From an uncultured Planctomycetaceae bacterium (GTDB lineage Bacteria > Planctomycetota > Planctomycetia > Pirellulales > Pirellulaceae), in the NCBI GenBank assembly GCA_903927685.1, contig CAIYOB010000871.1, positions 1 to 27,002 on the forward strand: DNA of 27,002 nucleotides. Direction: 5' to 3'. The position numbers and the translations under genes are program-made. The number at the start of each line of letters is the position of its first letter. The stretch's first letter is position 1. Below, one piece after another: positions 7,635 to 16,146 of the stretch. The notes below the pieces were generated by a model. That model had not been told where the DNA came from. It saw only the letters and a program-made list of their open reading frames with translations, and ran no database searches.

Positions 7635-8657
7635 CTAAGCATACGCTCCGAACTCGTGGCAGGCCTGCACCATGGCCACAAAATTCTGCGGGTTGCACGA
7701 GGAATGGATGCTGTTGGACGAGGTGAGAATATAGCCGCCGCCGGGCGCAGCGTCGGCGATGGCCTGCCGCACCGCCTCGCGTACTTGCTCCGGCGTGCCG
7801 TGCGGCAGCAGACGCGCACAGTCGATGTTGCCGGTCAGACAGACCCGGTCGCCGACCAGTTGCTTGACCTTCTTCAACTCCATCCCCGCCACGGGCTCGA
7901 TGGGGTTGATGCCGTCCGGGCCTGCGGAGACGATGTCGTCCAGCAGCGGGTACAGGTCGCCGTCGGAGTGCTTGATGCAGAGTGCTCCCTCCTCGTGGAT
8001 CATCGCGATCATCTTCTTGAGCGGCGGCAGGAGGAACTGGCGGAACATCGTCGGGCTCATCATCGGCCCGTGGTTGCCGGCGTAATCGTCGCCCAGAATG
8101 ATGACCTCCGCCCCCGCCCGGATCGCCCGCTGGACGATCCGCAGGTTGCACCGCAGCACCTTGTCCATCGTCAGCTGGACCAATTCCGGCTCGGCGATCA
8201 GGTTCAGCAGCATGTTGTCCAAGCCCATCAGGTAGGCCGACCACATAAAGGCGGCTCGGTGATGGAACAGGATTGCCCGTTTGCCCTTGTAGCGGGCCAC
8301 GATGTCGGGCAGCTTGCCGAGTCGGTGCGGGGCGTCGGGATCGGGCGGCGAATAGGCACGGGCGTCGGCCAGCGTCACGATCGGCCCGCGCAGCGGGTGC
8401 GCCACCGCCTCGGGACCGGGCAGATAGCTGACACCCCATTCGTCGGTGTACGAGCCGTCCGAGTTGTCGCGCACTTTCTGGAACAGCGCTCCGCAGCCGA
8501 CGCCGTCCATGTCCAGCCGGTCCAGGCAATCGGCCACATCGCGGCAGCCGGGCACGGCGGCCCGGGCGACCTTCTCATCGACGACGAACTCGACGACCGG
8601 CACGCGGTCCGGTTGGCCGAGTTTCAAAGCGGTTTGGACGCGTTCGACGGAATTCAT
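7635..8657 (-). CDS. Uroporphyrinogen decarboxylase-family (URO-D fold) protein
   Basis: A 340-aa TIM-barrel protein of the URO-D/MtaA superfamily. Family features include an N-terminal NSVERVQTALKLGQPDRVPVVEF, GAEVIILGDDYAGNHGPMMS, IHEEGALCIKHSDGDLYPLLDDI, GINPIEPVAGMELKKVKQLVG, CLTGNIDCARLL and a C-terminal GGGYILTSSNSIHSSCNP. The RQAGRY-type substrate loop of true HemE is absent, so this is not the haem-pathway enzyme. Paralogues of this kind include corrinoid methyltransferases; the HxC zinc motif of MtaA is not obvious here (KHSDGD instead). It is the last gene of the MFS/BNR operon, with its ATG overlapping the upstream stop in ATGA, so a catabolic role tied to the imported compound is likely but unproven. 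Confidence 0.85.
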   Translation of the reverse strand: MNSVERVQTALKLGQPDRVPVVEFVVDEKVARAAVPGCRDVADCLDRLDMDGVGCGALFQKVRDNSDGSYTDEWGVSYLPGPEAVAHPLRGPIVTLADARAYSPPDPDAPHRLGKLPDIVARYKGKRAILFHHRAAFMWSAYLMGLDNMLLNLIAEPELVQLTMDKVLRCNLRIVQRAIRAGAEVIILGDDYAGNHGPMMSPTMFRQFLLPPLKKMIAMIHEEGALCIKHSDGDLYPLLDDIVSAGPDGINPIEPVAGMELKKVKQLVGDRVCLTGNIDCARLLPHGTPEQVREAVRQAIADAAPGGGYILTSSNSIHSSCNPQNFVAMVQACHEFGAYA

Positions 8658-10567
8658 GGCGTGGCACCTGTTTTCATCCCGGCCTGAAAGTTCCCGACCG
8701 CCTCGCTGGTCCGCAGCGGGCGGCTGTACAGACGCAGCGAGCGCACGCTGGCGGCGATCTTCACTGAGGGCGAGCCGTTGGGAGCCCGCAGCGTCGGGCT
8801 GAACCGGCCCCAGCCGAACTGCCGCTGGTCGCCGCCGTCGCCCAGCACGCCGTCGACCACAAACGTGATGATCTTCGGGCCGCCGTCCACGGTGATCACG
8901 ACATGGTGGCATTTCCCGGCCTGCAGCGTTCCCCGGTCGCTGTCCCAGCCGACTTGCTGTCGGCCGTCGTGCAGCGTGAGGCCGAGCGTGCCGGACTCGG
9001 TGGTTGCGACCAGGATTCCCGCGCCGCTCTCGTTTCGGCTGTCCAGGATGGTCTGGCCTGGGGCGAGCGTCTCGAGTTGCAGCCAGAGATCCAGGCTGAA
9101 TCCGCCGCGCGCGTCCTTGCCGCCGTGGTCGGCGCGCCGGATGTCGCGGAAATTCAGTTGGGGCAGCTTGGGCCAAGGCGTTTCGGCGGCCAGCGGCTGG
9201 CCGGCCGCCAGTTCGAGCACCAATCCCGCCTTGGCAACGGTCCGGTTCTCCCACTGGCCGAACAGTCCGTCGACCAGCGATTGCGGAATCTCGTGGACGC
9301 GGCCGATGTTTTTCTGTGTCTCGGTGACGTAGAACTTGCCGCCGTCCTCGATCAGATCCGGATAACTCATGCGGATATACGGATCGTCGTCGTACAGCAG
9401 GATCTCGGGCTGCGACCATTCCAGCCGCTTGCCGTCGGGCGTGTCGATTTCGCGCCCGGCCAGCAGCCAGGCCGGGTTGCGGTCGTCGTACGGGCTGCGG
9501 CCGTCCTTCCCGGCGGCTCCCAGTTCGCCGACGAAGCGTCCTCCGTGGTTGTGGAACCAGTACAAGAACTTTCCGTTGCTGCAGTTCCAGGCAAAGTTGG
9601 CGGCCCGCGGGTGCTTGACGCGTTGCCCGCCGGGCGTGTAGGTCAGGTAAGCTGGAGGCGTCCACGTGTGCCCGCCGTCGCGGCTGTAGGCGCAGGTGGG
9701 CCAGCCGTCGATGGTCCGGTAGACGCAGTACAGCGAGCCGTCGCTCAGCTTGACGAGACTTTGCTCTTCCGCCACGCGTCCCCCTCCCTCCGGCGTGCGC
9801 AGCCCGATCTCGCCGTCGGGCAAGGTCTGGAACGTGATCTTCGCCGGGTCGCACTCCGTTAGAATGTTCCGGCTCGCGAAGAACGCGCCCTCCGATTGGG
9901 CGAAGAAGCCCTCGCCCATCGCGCCGACTTTGTGAATCACCATGACCGCCGTGTCGCCCAGGATCAGCGGCCGGCCGACATTCCAGAAGAATCGCAACTG
10001 GCCGCCGTAGATGTTGCTGCGATCGCACGCGAATTCCCGGATCGGCACATCGTACCGCTGGGCGGACCACGAGCGGCCGTGGTCGTCGCTGTACTTGAAC
10101 ACGTAATGGCCCAGCGAATCCACGCGTTGAAGGACGCCCTTGTCCTCGCGTTTCACCTCGCGGACGTTGTCGGTGTTGTGGTTGTAGAAGGCGTAGATCC
10201 GGCCGGAGGGGACTTTCAGCAGCACCGCATAGCTCGCCTCGGGGCCGTCGGCCGGTTCGATCGGCACGATCGACTCCCAGGTGCGGCCCCGGTCCGGGCT
10301 GCGCATCGAGACGACGTGCTGGCCACCGGCACCCTCGACGCCGGCGCCCGTGGTCATCACGCACAACCACGCCCCGTCGTCCGTCTGGACGATGTAGGGC
10401 TGATCGGCATAGCCTTCGCTGGGAATGTTCCAGCCGTTGCTCAAATGCCGCGGGTCGGGAACCGCCGGGACCGCCGATGCGGGCTGGGCCGACTCGCCCG
10501 CGTGAATCCAACTGGCATTCCACAGCAGCAATGCGGTCAGGGCAACCTGGGTTCTCCGGGCGATCAT
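8654..10567 (-). CDS. Secreted sialidase-like BNR propeller protein with C-terminal LamG-like domain
   Basis: A 637-aa exported protein. Residues 1-24 form a signal peptide (MIARRTQVALTALLLWNASW, IHAG). About 45-440 is a six-bladed propeller of the sialidase/neuraminidase class with three Asp-box motifs: SPDRGRTW (90-97), SDDHGRSW (160-167) and SRDGGHTW (295-302). The last ~150 residues (DIRRADHGGKDARGGFSLDLWLQLETL to VRSLRLYSRPL) look like a LamG/concanavalin-A domain. The role is probably glycan recognition or hydrolysis outside the cytoplasm; true sialidase activity is not shown, as I cannot place the full Arg triad. I chose the ATG at 10565-10567 because the signal peptide begins there and AGGAG lies 8 nt upstream; an in-frame extension to 10660 is unlikely. 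It lies between an MFS transporter and a URO-D protein. Confidence 0.85.
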   Translation of the reverse strand: MIARRTQVALTALLLWNASWIHAGESAQPASAVPAVPDPRHLSNGWNIPSEGYADQPYIVQTDDGAWLCVMTTGAGVEGAGGQHVVSMRSPDRGRTWESIVPIEPADGPEASYAVLLKVPSGRIYAFYNHNTDNVREVKREDKGVLQRVDSLGHYVFKYSDDHGRSWSAQRYDVPIREFACDRSNIYGGQLRFFWNVGRPLILGDTAVMVIHKVGAMGEGFFAQSEGAFFASRNILTECDPAKITFQTLPDGEIGLRTPEGGGRVAEEQSLVKLSDGSLYCVYRTIDGWPTCAYSRDGGHTWTPPAYLTYTPGGQRVKHPRAANFAWNCSNGKFLYWFHNHGGRFVGELGAAGKDGRSPYDDRNPAWLLAGREIDTPDGKRLEWSQPEILLYDDDPYIRMSYPDLIEDGGKFYVTETQKNIGRVHEIPQSLVDGLFGQWENRTVAKAGLVLELAAGQPLAAETPWPKLPQLNFRDIRRADHGGKDARGGFSLDLWLQLETLAPGQTILDSRNESGAGILVATTESGTLGLTLHDGRQQVGWDSDRGTLQAGKCHHVVITVDGGPKIITFVVDGVLGDGGDQRQFGWGRFSPTLRAPNGSPSVKIAASVRSLRLYSRPLRTSEAVGNFQAGMKTGATP

Positions 10568-10652
10568 GGGCAGGACTCCTCGGTTAGCGGCGGAAACGGC
10601 AGGGATCACTCGCGGCCCGCGAACGCGGTTTCGCGGCGTGTGCGGGCGCCCC

Positions 10653-11939
10653 TCAATCAAACACCGGACGGCGGGGATTCACCAGGCACCAGGCCACAGC
10701 ACCCAGCAGGAACAGCCCGCCCATCAGGTACAGCGGCAGATCCCAATTCCCCCAGTACTTCAGGCACAACGAGACGATCAGGGGACTCAGCACGCTGCCG
10801 ATCTGGCCCGACGTATTCATGGCCGCGCTGACCACACCGGCATGCTGGCCCCCAATGTCCAGGCAGACTCCCCAGGCTGCCCCCAGCGTGAACATGCTGG
10901 CGGCGGTGGCCACCGCAATGCTCGCAGCGGCGACGATTGGATGCGGGCTCACGGCGGCCAACAGCATGCCGGCGCCCGCCAGCAGGTACGCGCCGCAGCC
11001 CACTCCGCAGCGGCCGAACCGCGGACCGAAACGGGCCACACTCCAATCGGTCGTCACTCCGCCCAGCAAGTCGGCGGCCACGCTTAGGATCGACGGCAAC
11101 CCGGCTGCCAGCCCCAACGCCGCGGCTTCGAAGCCGTGCCGCTCCTGGAGATACGTCGGCAGCCAGGTCAAGCAGAAGTAGAAAGCAAAGCTGTTGGGCA
11201 AGTACATCAGGCACAGGGCCTGGACGTTACGGTTTCCGAGCAGTCGCCGCCAGTACGCCCAGCCCACGTGGTGACTGGCCGCAGGCTGCCGCCCGGCGAC
11301 GATCTGCGCCAATTCGGCCGCGTTGACTTGCCGATGCTGTTCCGGCTCGTCGCGGAACCAGGCGTACCAGGCGGCCGCCCAGACAAAGCCGACCAGGCCG
11401 AACGCGACGAAGATGATCCGCCAACTCAGGTAGCCCAAGAGGAATAGCACGAACGGAGGCGTAAGTCCGCCCGCCAGATGCGCGCCGGCGAAGAAGATTC
11501 CCTGGACCGTACCTCGTTCGCGGCTGGGGATCCAGCGCGAGAAGCTGCGAGCCGCGGTGGGCCAGGCGCCCGCCTCGCCGGCTCCAAACAAGAACCGGAT
11601 CGCCAGCAGCGACCAATACCCGGCGGCTGCCGCGGTCGCAATCGTGAAACTGGACCACCAGACGACGATTCGCGTCAACACCAGCCGCGTTCCGCGGCGG
11701 TCGGCCCAGGCGGCCGTGGGGATCTCGAACGCCGCGTAGGCCAGCGCAAACGCACTGAACACCCAAGCCATCTGGTCCTTGGCAAGGCCCAGATCCCGGC
11801 TGATCCAAGGCGCCAAAGTGCCGATGCAGGCGCGGTCCAGATAGGTGACCATCGCCAACGCGACCAGAATCGCCACCACGCCGTAACGGGTGTGCGTGGG
11901 ACGCCCGGGCAGTTCGGCGGCGGTCTGGGGAGCAGTCAT
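10653..11939 (-). CDS. MFS transporter, anion:cation symporter-like (hexuronate/sugar acid type)
   Basis: A 428-aa inner-membrane protein with 12 predicted helices. It carries the family hallmarks of the ACS branch of the major facilitator superfamily: [20 protein letters not shown] in helix 1, [11 protein letters not shown] in the 2-3 loop, [45 protein letters not shown] across helices 4-5, and a related 8-9 loop. Known members carry hexuronates, glucarate, phthalate or sialic acid. It is the first gene of the operon with the BNR protein (85 nt downstream), which points to uptake of an acidic sugar or its derivative; this is inference. A GAGG ribosome-binding site stands 7 nt before the ATG. 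The product ends VNPRRPVFD. Confidence 0.88.
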   Translation of the reverse strand: MTAPQTAAELPGRPTHTRYGVVAILVALAMVTYLDRACIGTLAPWISRDLGLAKDQMAWVFSAFALAYAAFEIPTAAWADRRGTRLVLTRIVVWWSSFTIATAAAAGYWSLLAIRFLFGAGEAGAWPTAARSFSRWIPSRERGTVQGIFFAGAHLAGGLTPPFVLFLLGYLSWRIIFVAFGLVGFVWAAAWYAWFRDEPEQHRQVNAAELAQIVAGRQPAASHHVGWAYWRRLLGNRNVQALCLMYLPNSFAFYFCLTWLPTYLQERHGFEAAALGLAAGLPSILSVAADLLGGVTTDWSVARFGPRFGRCGVGCGAYLLAGAGMLLAAVSPHPIVAAASIAVATAASMFTLGAAWGVCLDIGGQHAGVVSAAMNTSGQIGSVLSPLIVSLCLKYWGNWDLPLYLMGGLFLLGAVAWCLVNPRRPVFD

Positions 11940-11973
11940 CTTCGTACCTCAGCTCGGGAGAAGTCGCCCGCTC

Positions 11974-12002
11974 TGTTTGGCATATCGCCGCACCGCTGTC
12001 AA
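11974..12002 (-). promoter_or_regulatory. Possible promoter of the MFS/BNR/URO-D operon
   Basis: A perfect -35 TTGACA lies on the minus strand at 11997-12002, about 58 nt before the MFS start. At 17-bp spacing the -10 position (11974-11979) reads CAAACA, a poor match, so a specialised sigma factor or an activator would be needed. Further upstream are two 7-bp hairpins (12039-12059 and 12106-12122). Confidence 0.28.
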
Positions 12003-12038
12003 GTCCCATCGGAACACCTCTCGGAGTCCTTCTCTCGA

Positions 12039-12122
12039 GCCCGGCTCTCGGGGCCGGGCGACCTGTCGGGCTGCTTGCCGCGGCGCTGACACGGTCGGCA
12101 ACGTCCCGGCGACCGTCGCCGG
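12039..12122. repeat. Two short perfect hairpins in the MFS/PAS divergent region
   Basis: The first has arms GCCCGGC and GCCGGGC (12039-12045 and 12053-12059) with a 7-nt loop. The second has arms CCGGCGA and TCGCCGG (12106-12112 and 12116-12122) with a 3-nt loop. They lie between divergent genes, outside any coding region. They could be operator-like sites or leader structures, though GC-rich DNA produces such stems by chance. Confidence 0.3.
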
Positions 12123-12160
12123 CAAACTCATCGCCCGGCAGACTCATCGCACGGCCCTGC

Positions 12161-12189
12161 TTGCCAGTCCCCACAAAATACGATATGAT
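12161..12189 (+). promoter_or_regulatory. Sigma-70-type promoter of the PAS/SpoIIE phosphatase gene
   Basis: TTGCCA (12161-12166) and TATGAT (12184-12189) are separated by exactly 17 bp. Transcription would begin near 12196, giving a leader of about 80 nt before the chosen TTG start. It lies in an A/T-richer patch (ACAAAATACGATATGATCC) within a GC-rich intergenic region. Confidence 0.6.
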
Positions 12190-12222
12190 CCACAGATGGT
12201 GTAGGGTCGACGATTCGACGCG

Positions 12223-12282
12223 ATGAATTGCGGCGCACTCGGCCCAGCCGAGCGCTTCATCCTCCAGGGAATCCAGCCTTGA
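12223..12282 (+). CDS. Possible 19-codon leader peptide coupled to the PAS/SpoIIE gene
   Basis: An ATG at 12223 opens a 19-codon frame (MNCGALGPAERFILQGIQP). Its TGA (12280-12282) overlaps the preferred TTG start of the downstream gene (12279-12281) as TTGA. It lies 27 nt after the predicted transcription start. The overlap mirrors the GTGA/ATGA junctions elsewhere in the window and would suit translational coupling. No clear ribosome-binding site precedes the ATG, so it may be incidental. Confidence 0.3.
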   Translation: MNCGALGPAERFILQGIQP

Positions 12283-14393
12283 GCATCAACAGCAGCGCGT
12301 GTCCTTCGGATGAGCTTCCGCGGCGGCTGGCCGACTTGCAATTGGAGCATGCCCGGTGCCGTTCGGAATGCGCGCTGTTGGAGTCGGCGGTGCAGGAACT
12401 CGATCGCCGCTTCAAAGCCTTGCTTTACAACTTGCCCGAAAGGGTGTTTCACAAGGATCGAAGCTCGGTCTATGTGGCGTGCAATCGGAACTATGCAGTG
12501 GAATTCGGCCTCGAGCCGGAGCAGATGGTCGGCAAGACAGACTACGACCTGTTCCCGCGGGCGATCGCGTCCAAGTACCGGGCTGACGATCAGCGCATCA
12601 TGGCCTCGGGAGGAACCGAGGAGATCGAGGAGAGTTACTTTACACCGGGCGGCCAAGAGCGTCTCATCCGCACGGTCAAAGCCGCTGTGCGGGACGAGCA
12701 GGGTGTCGTCACGGGGATCTTGGGGATCTTCAGCGACATAACCGAGGAGAGACACGCCCAAGACGCCATGCGGGCGGCTCGCGACGAGTTAGAACGGTGC
12801 GTCGAAGAACGGACGGCCGAACTGACCGAAGCCAACCGCCGGTTGCGATCCGAAGCCCACGAGTTGGCGCGGATCGAGGCGGCATTGCGGCACAGCGAAG
12901 AGCGATACAAATTGGCGGCCTGGGGCGCCGGAGTCGGTATTTGGGATTGGGATATTCGCACCGGCCACGTTTACTTCTCGCCGCGCTGGAAAATGATCTT
13001 CGGGTATGCCGAGGACGAGATCGGGAACGGTGTCGAGGATTGGGTGCGACTTCTGCATCCCGACGAGCGCGATAGGGTCGTCCAATTCCAGGCGGACTTC
13101 CTGGCCGGCACGGAGCGGACGGTGAGCATCGAGTATCGGCTGCGTCACAAGGATGGCTGCTATCGCTGGATCGTGGCGCATGCGGTCGTCCTCCGCGACG
13201 AGTGCGGCCAGGCGATCCGGTTGGTCGGCTCGCACGGCGATATCACCGACCGCAAGCGGGCCGAGGAGCAATTGCGGCACAGCGAGGCCAGGTATCGGGC
13301 GCTGGTGGAATCCTCGCCCGATGCGGTGGCGATGAGCGATCTGGCGGGGCGGATTACGTTTGCCTCGGATCAGGCCGCGCGGCAACTGGGGTATGTCCAT
13401 CCCGATGAACTGCTCGGAACCCCGGCGATGAACCTGGTCGTCGAGTCGGATCGGGAGCGCTTCCAGGCGAACACGCGCGCCTTGCTCGACGAGCAGATAC
13501 GGCGGAACGATCTGTACACGGGATGCCGAAAAGATGGCTCGACTTTTGCGGCGGAGGTGTCGGCCGCCGTCATCCGGGACACGGCTGGAAACCCGGAGGC
13601 CCTGATGGGCATTTACCGGGACATCAGCGACCGCAAGAAGGCCGAGGATGAGGTGCGGCGGGCGGAAGCCGAACTGATGGCCGCGGCGGAAATCCAGGCG
13701 AGCCTGCTGCCTGACAAAGCCCCCGCGGTGGCCGGGTTTGACATTGCCGGGCACTGCTATTCCGCCAAGGCCGCTGCGGGCGATCACTTCGATTTTCTGC
13801 TGCGGCCGGACGGCTCGCTGTTGGTCGTGGTGGGCGATGTCAGCGGCCACGGCCTGGGTCCGGCCCTGGTGGCCGTCGATTTTTGCGCTCGGCTGCGCAC
13901 GTTGGCCGAGACGTCCTGCGAGTTGCCTGTGCTGGCTCACAAGGTGAATGCGGGCCTGTGCCAGGAGACCGAGAGCTGGATCTTTGTGACGGCCATCCTG
14001 GGAAGCCTGAATCCCCAGCGGCGGACCTTTCAGTTCATTAACGCCGGCCACCCTGCTGGCATCGTCCTCGACGGAGCGGGCGAGGAAAAAGCCCGCCTCG
14101 AATCCAGTTATCTTCCCTTTGCGCTGATTTCGGAGCAGACATTTGCCCTTCATGACGCCGTATCCCTGGTGGCCGGGGACCTGATCTTCCTGTACACGGA
14201 CGGGCTCACGGAGGCACACCGTGAAAGGGGGCCGCAGTTCGGCCTCGAGCACGTCCTCGATTCGGTCCGCGAGCACCGAGGCCAGACGGCGGCGAAGATC
14301 ATCGCCGCCGTTCGCGAGGCCGCTTGCCGACACCTGGGCTCGGAAAAGCCCAAGGATGACATCACGCTGGTTGTCATCAAAGTCCTGGACTGA
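12279..14393 (+). CDS. Three-PAS-domain SpoIIE/PP2C-type serine phosphatase
   Basis: A 704-aa cytoplasmic signalling protein. It has a coiled N-terminus, PAS1 (about 42-160, ending DITEERHAQDAM), a coiled coil (165-205), PAS2 of the PAS_3 type (about 210-330, ending GDITDRKRAEEQL), PAS3 (about 335-455, ending RDISDRKKAEDEV) and an RsbU/SpoIIE phosphatase domain (about 465-704). Metal-site motifs are GDHFDF (501-506), GDVSGHG (519-525), NAGHP (588-592), YTDGLTEA (639-646) and KDDITLVV (692-699). Such enzymes dephosphorylate anti-sigma-factor antagonists in partner-switching pathways, with PAS domains sensing a signal. No antagonist or anti-sigma gene is adjacent. I prefer the TTG at 12279, which has AGGGA 8 nt upstream; a TTG at 12228 would add 17 residues. 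No transmembrane segment is seen. Confidence 0.9.
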   Translation: MSINSSACPSDELPRRLADLQLEHARCRSECALLESAVQELDRRFKALLYNLPERVFHKDRSSVYVACNRNYAVEFGLEPEQMVGKTDYDLFPRAIASKYRADDQRIMASGGTEEIEESYFTPGGQERLIRTVKAAVRDEQGVVTGILGIFSDITEERHAQDAMRAARDELERCVEERTAELTEANRRLRSEAHELARIEAALRHSEERYKLAAWGAGVGIWDWDIRTGHVYFSPRWKMIFGYAEDEIGNGVEDWVRLLHPDERDRVVQFQADFLAGTERTVSIEYRLRHKDGCYRWIVAHAVVLRDECGQAIRLVGSHGDITDRKRAEEQLRHSEARYRALVESSPDAVAMSDLAGRITFASDQAARQLGYVHPDELLGTPAMNLVVESDRERFQANTRALLDEQIRRNDLYTGCRKDGSTFAAEVSAAVIRDTAGNPEALMGIYRDISDRKKAEDEVRRAEAELMAAAEIQASLLPDKAPAVAGFDIAGHCYSAKAAAGDHFDFLLRPDGSLLVVVGDVSGHGLGPALVAVDFCARLRTLAETSCELPVLAHKVNAGLCQETESWIFVTAILGSLNPQRRTFQFINAGHPAGIVLDGAGEEKARLESSYLPFALISEQTFALHDAVSLVAGDLIFLYTDGLTEAHRERGPQFGLEHVLDSVREHRGQTAAKIIAAVREAACRHLGSEKPKDDITLVVIKVLD

Positions 14394-14643
14394 CGCGGCC
14401 CACGGGCCTTCGGAACCTGGGCGTGCGACTGGCCGATCCGGGCCGAGCGGCCGGCGCGACACGGCTGGCGCGATCGGCTGTCGTGATCGGCTATATCATC
14501 GGTCGCCGGGGGATGCTAAACTGCCTTGCCCGCACGAACAAGAATCGGACCCTCAAGTCTTCGCCTCGCGGCTTAGACGCTTCGAAGTCGGATCTTGCGG
14601 CTGGCGGTCGGACGGTTTCCAGCACTTCTGATTTCGGCGATTC

Positions 14644-16146
14644 ATGTCAGCTCCCGCAACGGACGCCCCGCCGCTGTTGCGGATGCGGGGCATCGAAAAG
14701 ACCTATCCCGGCGTGCGGGCCTTACGCGGCGTGGATCTGGACTTGCGCGCCGGTGAAGTGCTGGCCCTGGTGGGCGAAAACGGAGCCGGCAAGAGCACCC
14801 TGATCAAGATCCTGGGCGGGGCGGTGACGGCGGACGGCGGCAGGCTCGAAGTCGACGGGCGCCCGGTCCAGTTCCGCGGCCCCACGGCCGCTCAGCGGGC
14901 CGGCGTCAGCATCATCTACCAGGAGTTCAACCTGGTGCCCGCCCTGACGGCCCGGGAGAATATCTTCCTGGGCCAGGAACCGAGCCGCTTCGGTTGGCTG
15001 CCCGTCGCCCGGGAGCATCACCGCAGCCTGGAACTGTTCGAGCGGATCGGCGTGGCGATCGATCCGGAAACGCCCTGCCGGAACCTGACCGTCGCCCAGC
15101 AGCAGGTCGTCGAAATCGCCAAGGCCCTGTCGCGGCAGGCGCGCGTCGTGGTGATGGACGAACCCAGCGCGGCGCTGTCACCTCGGGAAACCGAGCATCT
15201 GTTCGCCGTGATCCGGGAACTGCAGTCGCAGGGGATCGGCTTGATCTACATCAGTCACCGGCTGAGCGAAGTGTTCGAGATCGCCGATCGCGTGATGGTG
15301 CTCCGCGACGGGGCCCATGTCGCGACGCGGCCGATCGGCGAGCTGACGCGCGAACGGATCATCGAGCTGATGGTCGGCCGCACGTTGGATACCGAGTTCC
15401 CCAAGCAGCGGGCGCCGCTCGGGCCGCCTCGCCTGGTCGTCCGCGACTTGCGCCGCGGGCGGGCCGTCCGCGGCGTGTCGTTCGAGGTTCGCGGGGGCGA
15501 AGTCCTGGCCTTGACCGGCTTGGTCGGCGCCGGCCGCACGGAGACGGCCCGGCTGATTTTTGCTGCGGATCGGGCCGAGGCGGGGGAGGTGTTGCTGGAC
15601 GGCCGGACGCTCCGGCTGCGCAGCCCGCGGGACGCCATCGCGGCCGGGATCTGCCTGCTGACCGAGGACCGCAAATCACAGGGGCTGGTCCTGGGCCGCA
15701 GCGTCCAGGAGAATTTCGGCCTGCCCAACATGAACCGGTTTGCCCCCCGCGGCTTTCTGCACCTACGCCGCGAAGCGACGGCCTTGGACGGCTACGTCGA
15801 GCAGATGCAGATCAAGCTGGCCTCGCGCGGGCAGATCGCCGGCACGCTGTCGGGCGGCAACCAGCAGAAGGTGGTCCTGGCCAAATGGCTGGAACGGCAT
15901 GCGGAAGTCGTGATCTTTGACGAACCGACGCGAGGCATCGATGTCGGCGCCAAATACGAGATTTACCTACTGATGAATCGCCTGGCGGCGCAGGGCAAGG
16001 CGGTGCTGATGATTAGCTCCGAGCTGCCCGAAGTGCTGGGGATGAGCGACCGGATCCTGGTGCTGCACGAGGGCCGGATCACCGGTCAGATCAACGACGT
16101 GGCCCGGGCCACGCAGGAGCAAATCATGGAGTTGGCTGTGCGATGA
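14644..16146 (+). CDS. Sugar ABC transporter ATP-binding protein (RbsA/MglA type, two ATPase domains)
   Basis: A 500-aa tandem ATPase that energises sugar import at the inner face of the membrane. The first domain has Walker A GENGAGKS (44-51), a degenerate signature LTVAQQQ (148-154) and Walker B VVVMDE (168-173). The second has a degenerate Walker A, GLVGAGRT with Arg for Lys (292-299), an intact signature LSGGNQQ (402-408) and VVIFDE (422-427). This complementary pattern of one good site per half is normal for RbsA/MglA proteins. It is followed by the permease with ATGA overlap. The substrate is likely a monosaccharide or purine nucleoside and cannot be read from sequence. No clear ribosome-binding site precedes the ATG. 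The 250 bp before it (14394-14643) shows nothing supportable beyond a TAAACT box at 14517-14522 without a -35. Confidence 0.93.
   Translation: MSAPATDAPPLLRMRGIEKTYPGVRALRGVDLDLRAGEVLALVGENGAGKSTLIKILGGAVTADGGRLEVDGRPVQFRGPTAAQRAGVSIIYQEFNLVPALTARENIFLGQEPSRFGWLPVAREHHRSLELFERIGVAIDPETPCRNLTVAQQQVVEIAKALSRQARVVVMDEPSAALSPRETEHLFAVIRELQSQGIGLIYISHRLSEVFEIADRVMVLRDGAHVATRPIGELTRERIIELMVGRTLDTEFPKQRAPLGPPRLVVRDLRRGRAVRGVSFEVRGGEVLALTGLVGAGRTETARLIFAADRAEAGEVLLDGRTLRLRSPRDAIAAGICLLTEDRKSQGLVLGRSVQENFGLPNMNRFAPRGFLHLRREATALDGYVEQMQIKLASRGQIAGTLSGGNQQKVVLAKWLERHAEVVIFDEPTRGIDVGAKYEIYLLMNRLAAQGKAVLMISSELPEVLGMSDRILVLHEGRITGQINDVARATQEQIMELAVR

Noticed and set aside
7635..10523. A 962-codon open frame on the minus strand
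   Set aside because: Its last third is the URO-D gene, but the upstream two thirds are Arg/Gly/Pro-rich nonsense antisense or out of frame to the BNR gene, which has signal peptide and Asp boxes in another frame.
12144..12761. A 205-codon minus-strand ORF across the PAS gene start
   Set aside because: It spans the divergent promoter region and the PAS1 domain in antisense; no supporting motif.
12789..14462. A 557-codon minus-strand ORF opposite the PAS/SpoIIE gene
   Set aside because: No recognisable domain, and the opposite strand encodes clear PAS and PP2C motifs.
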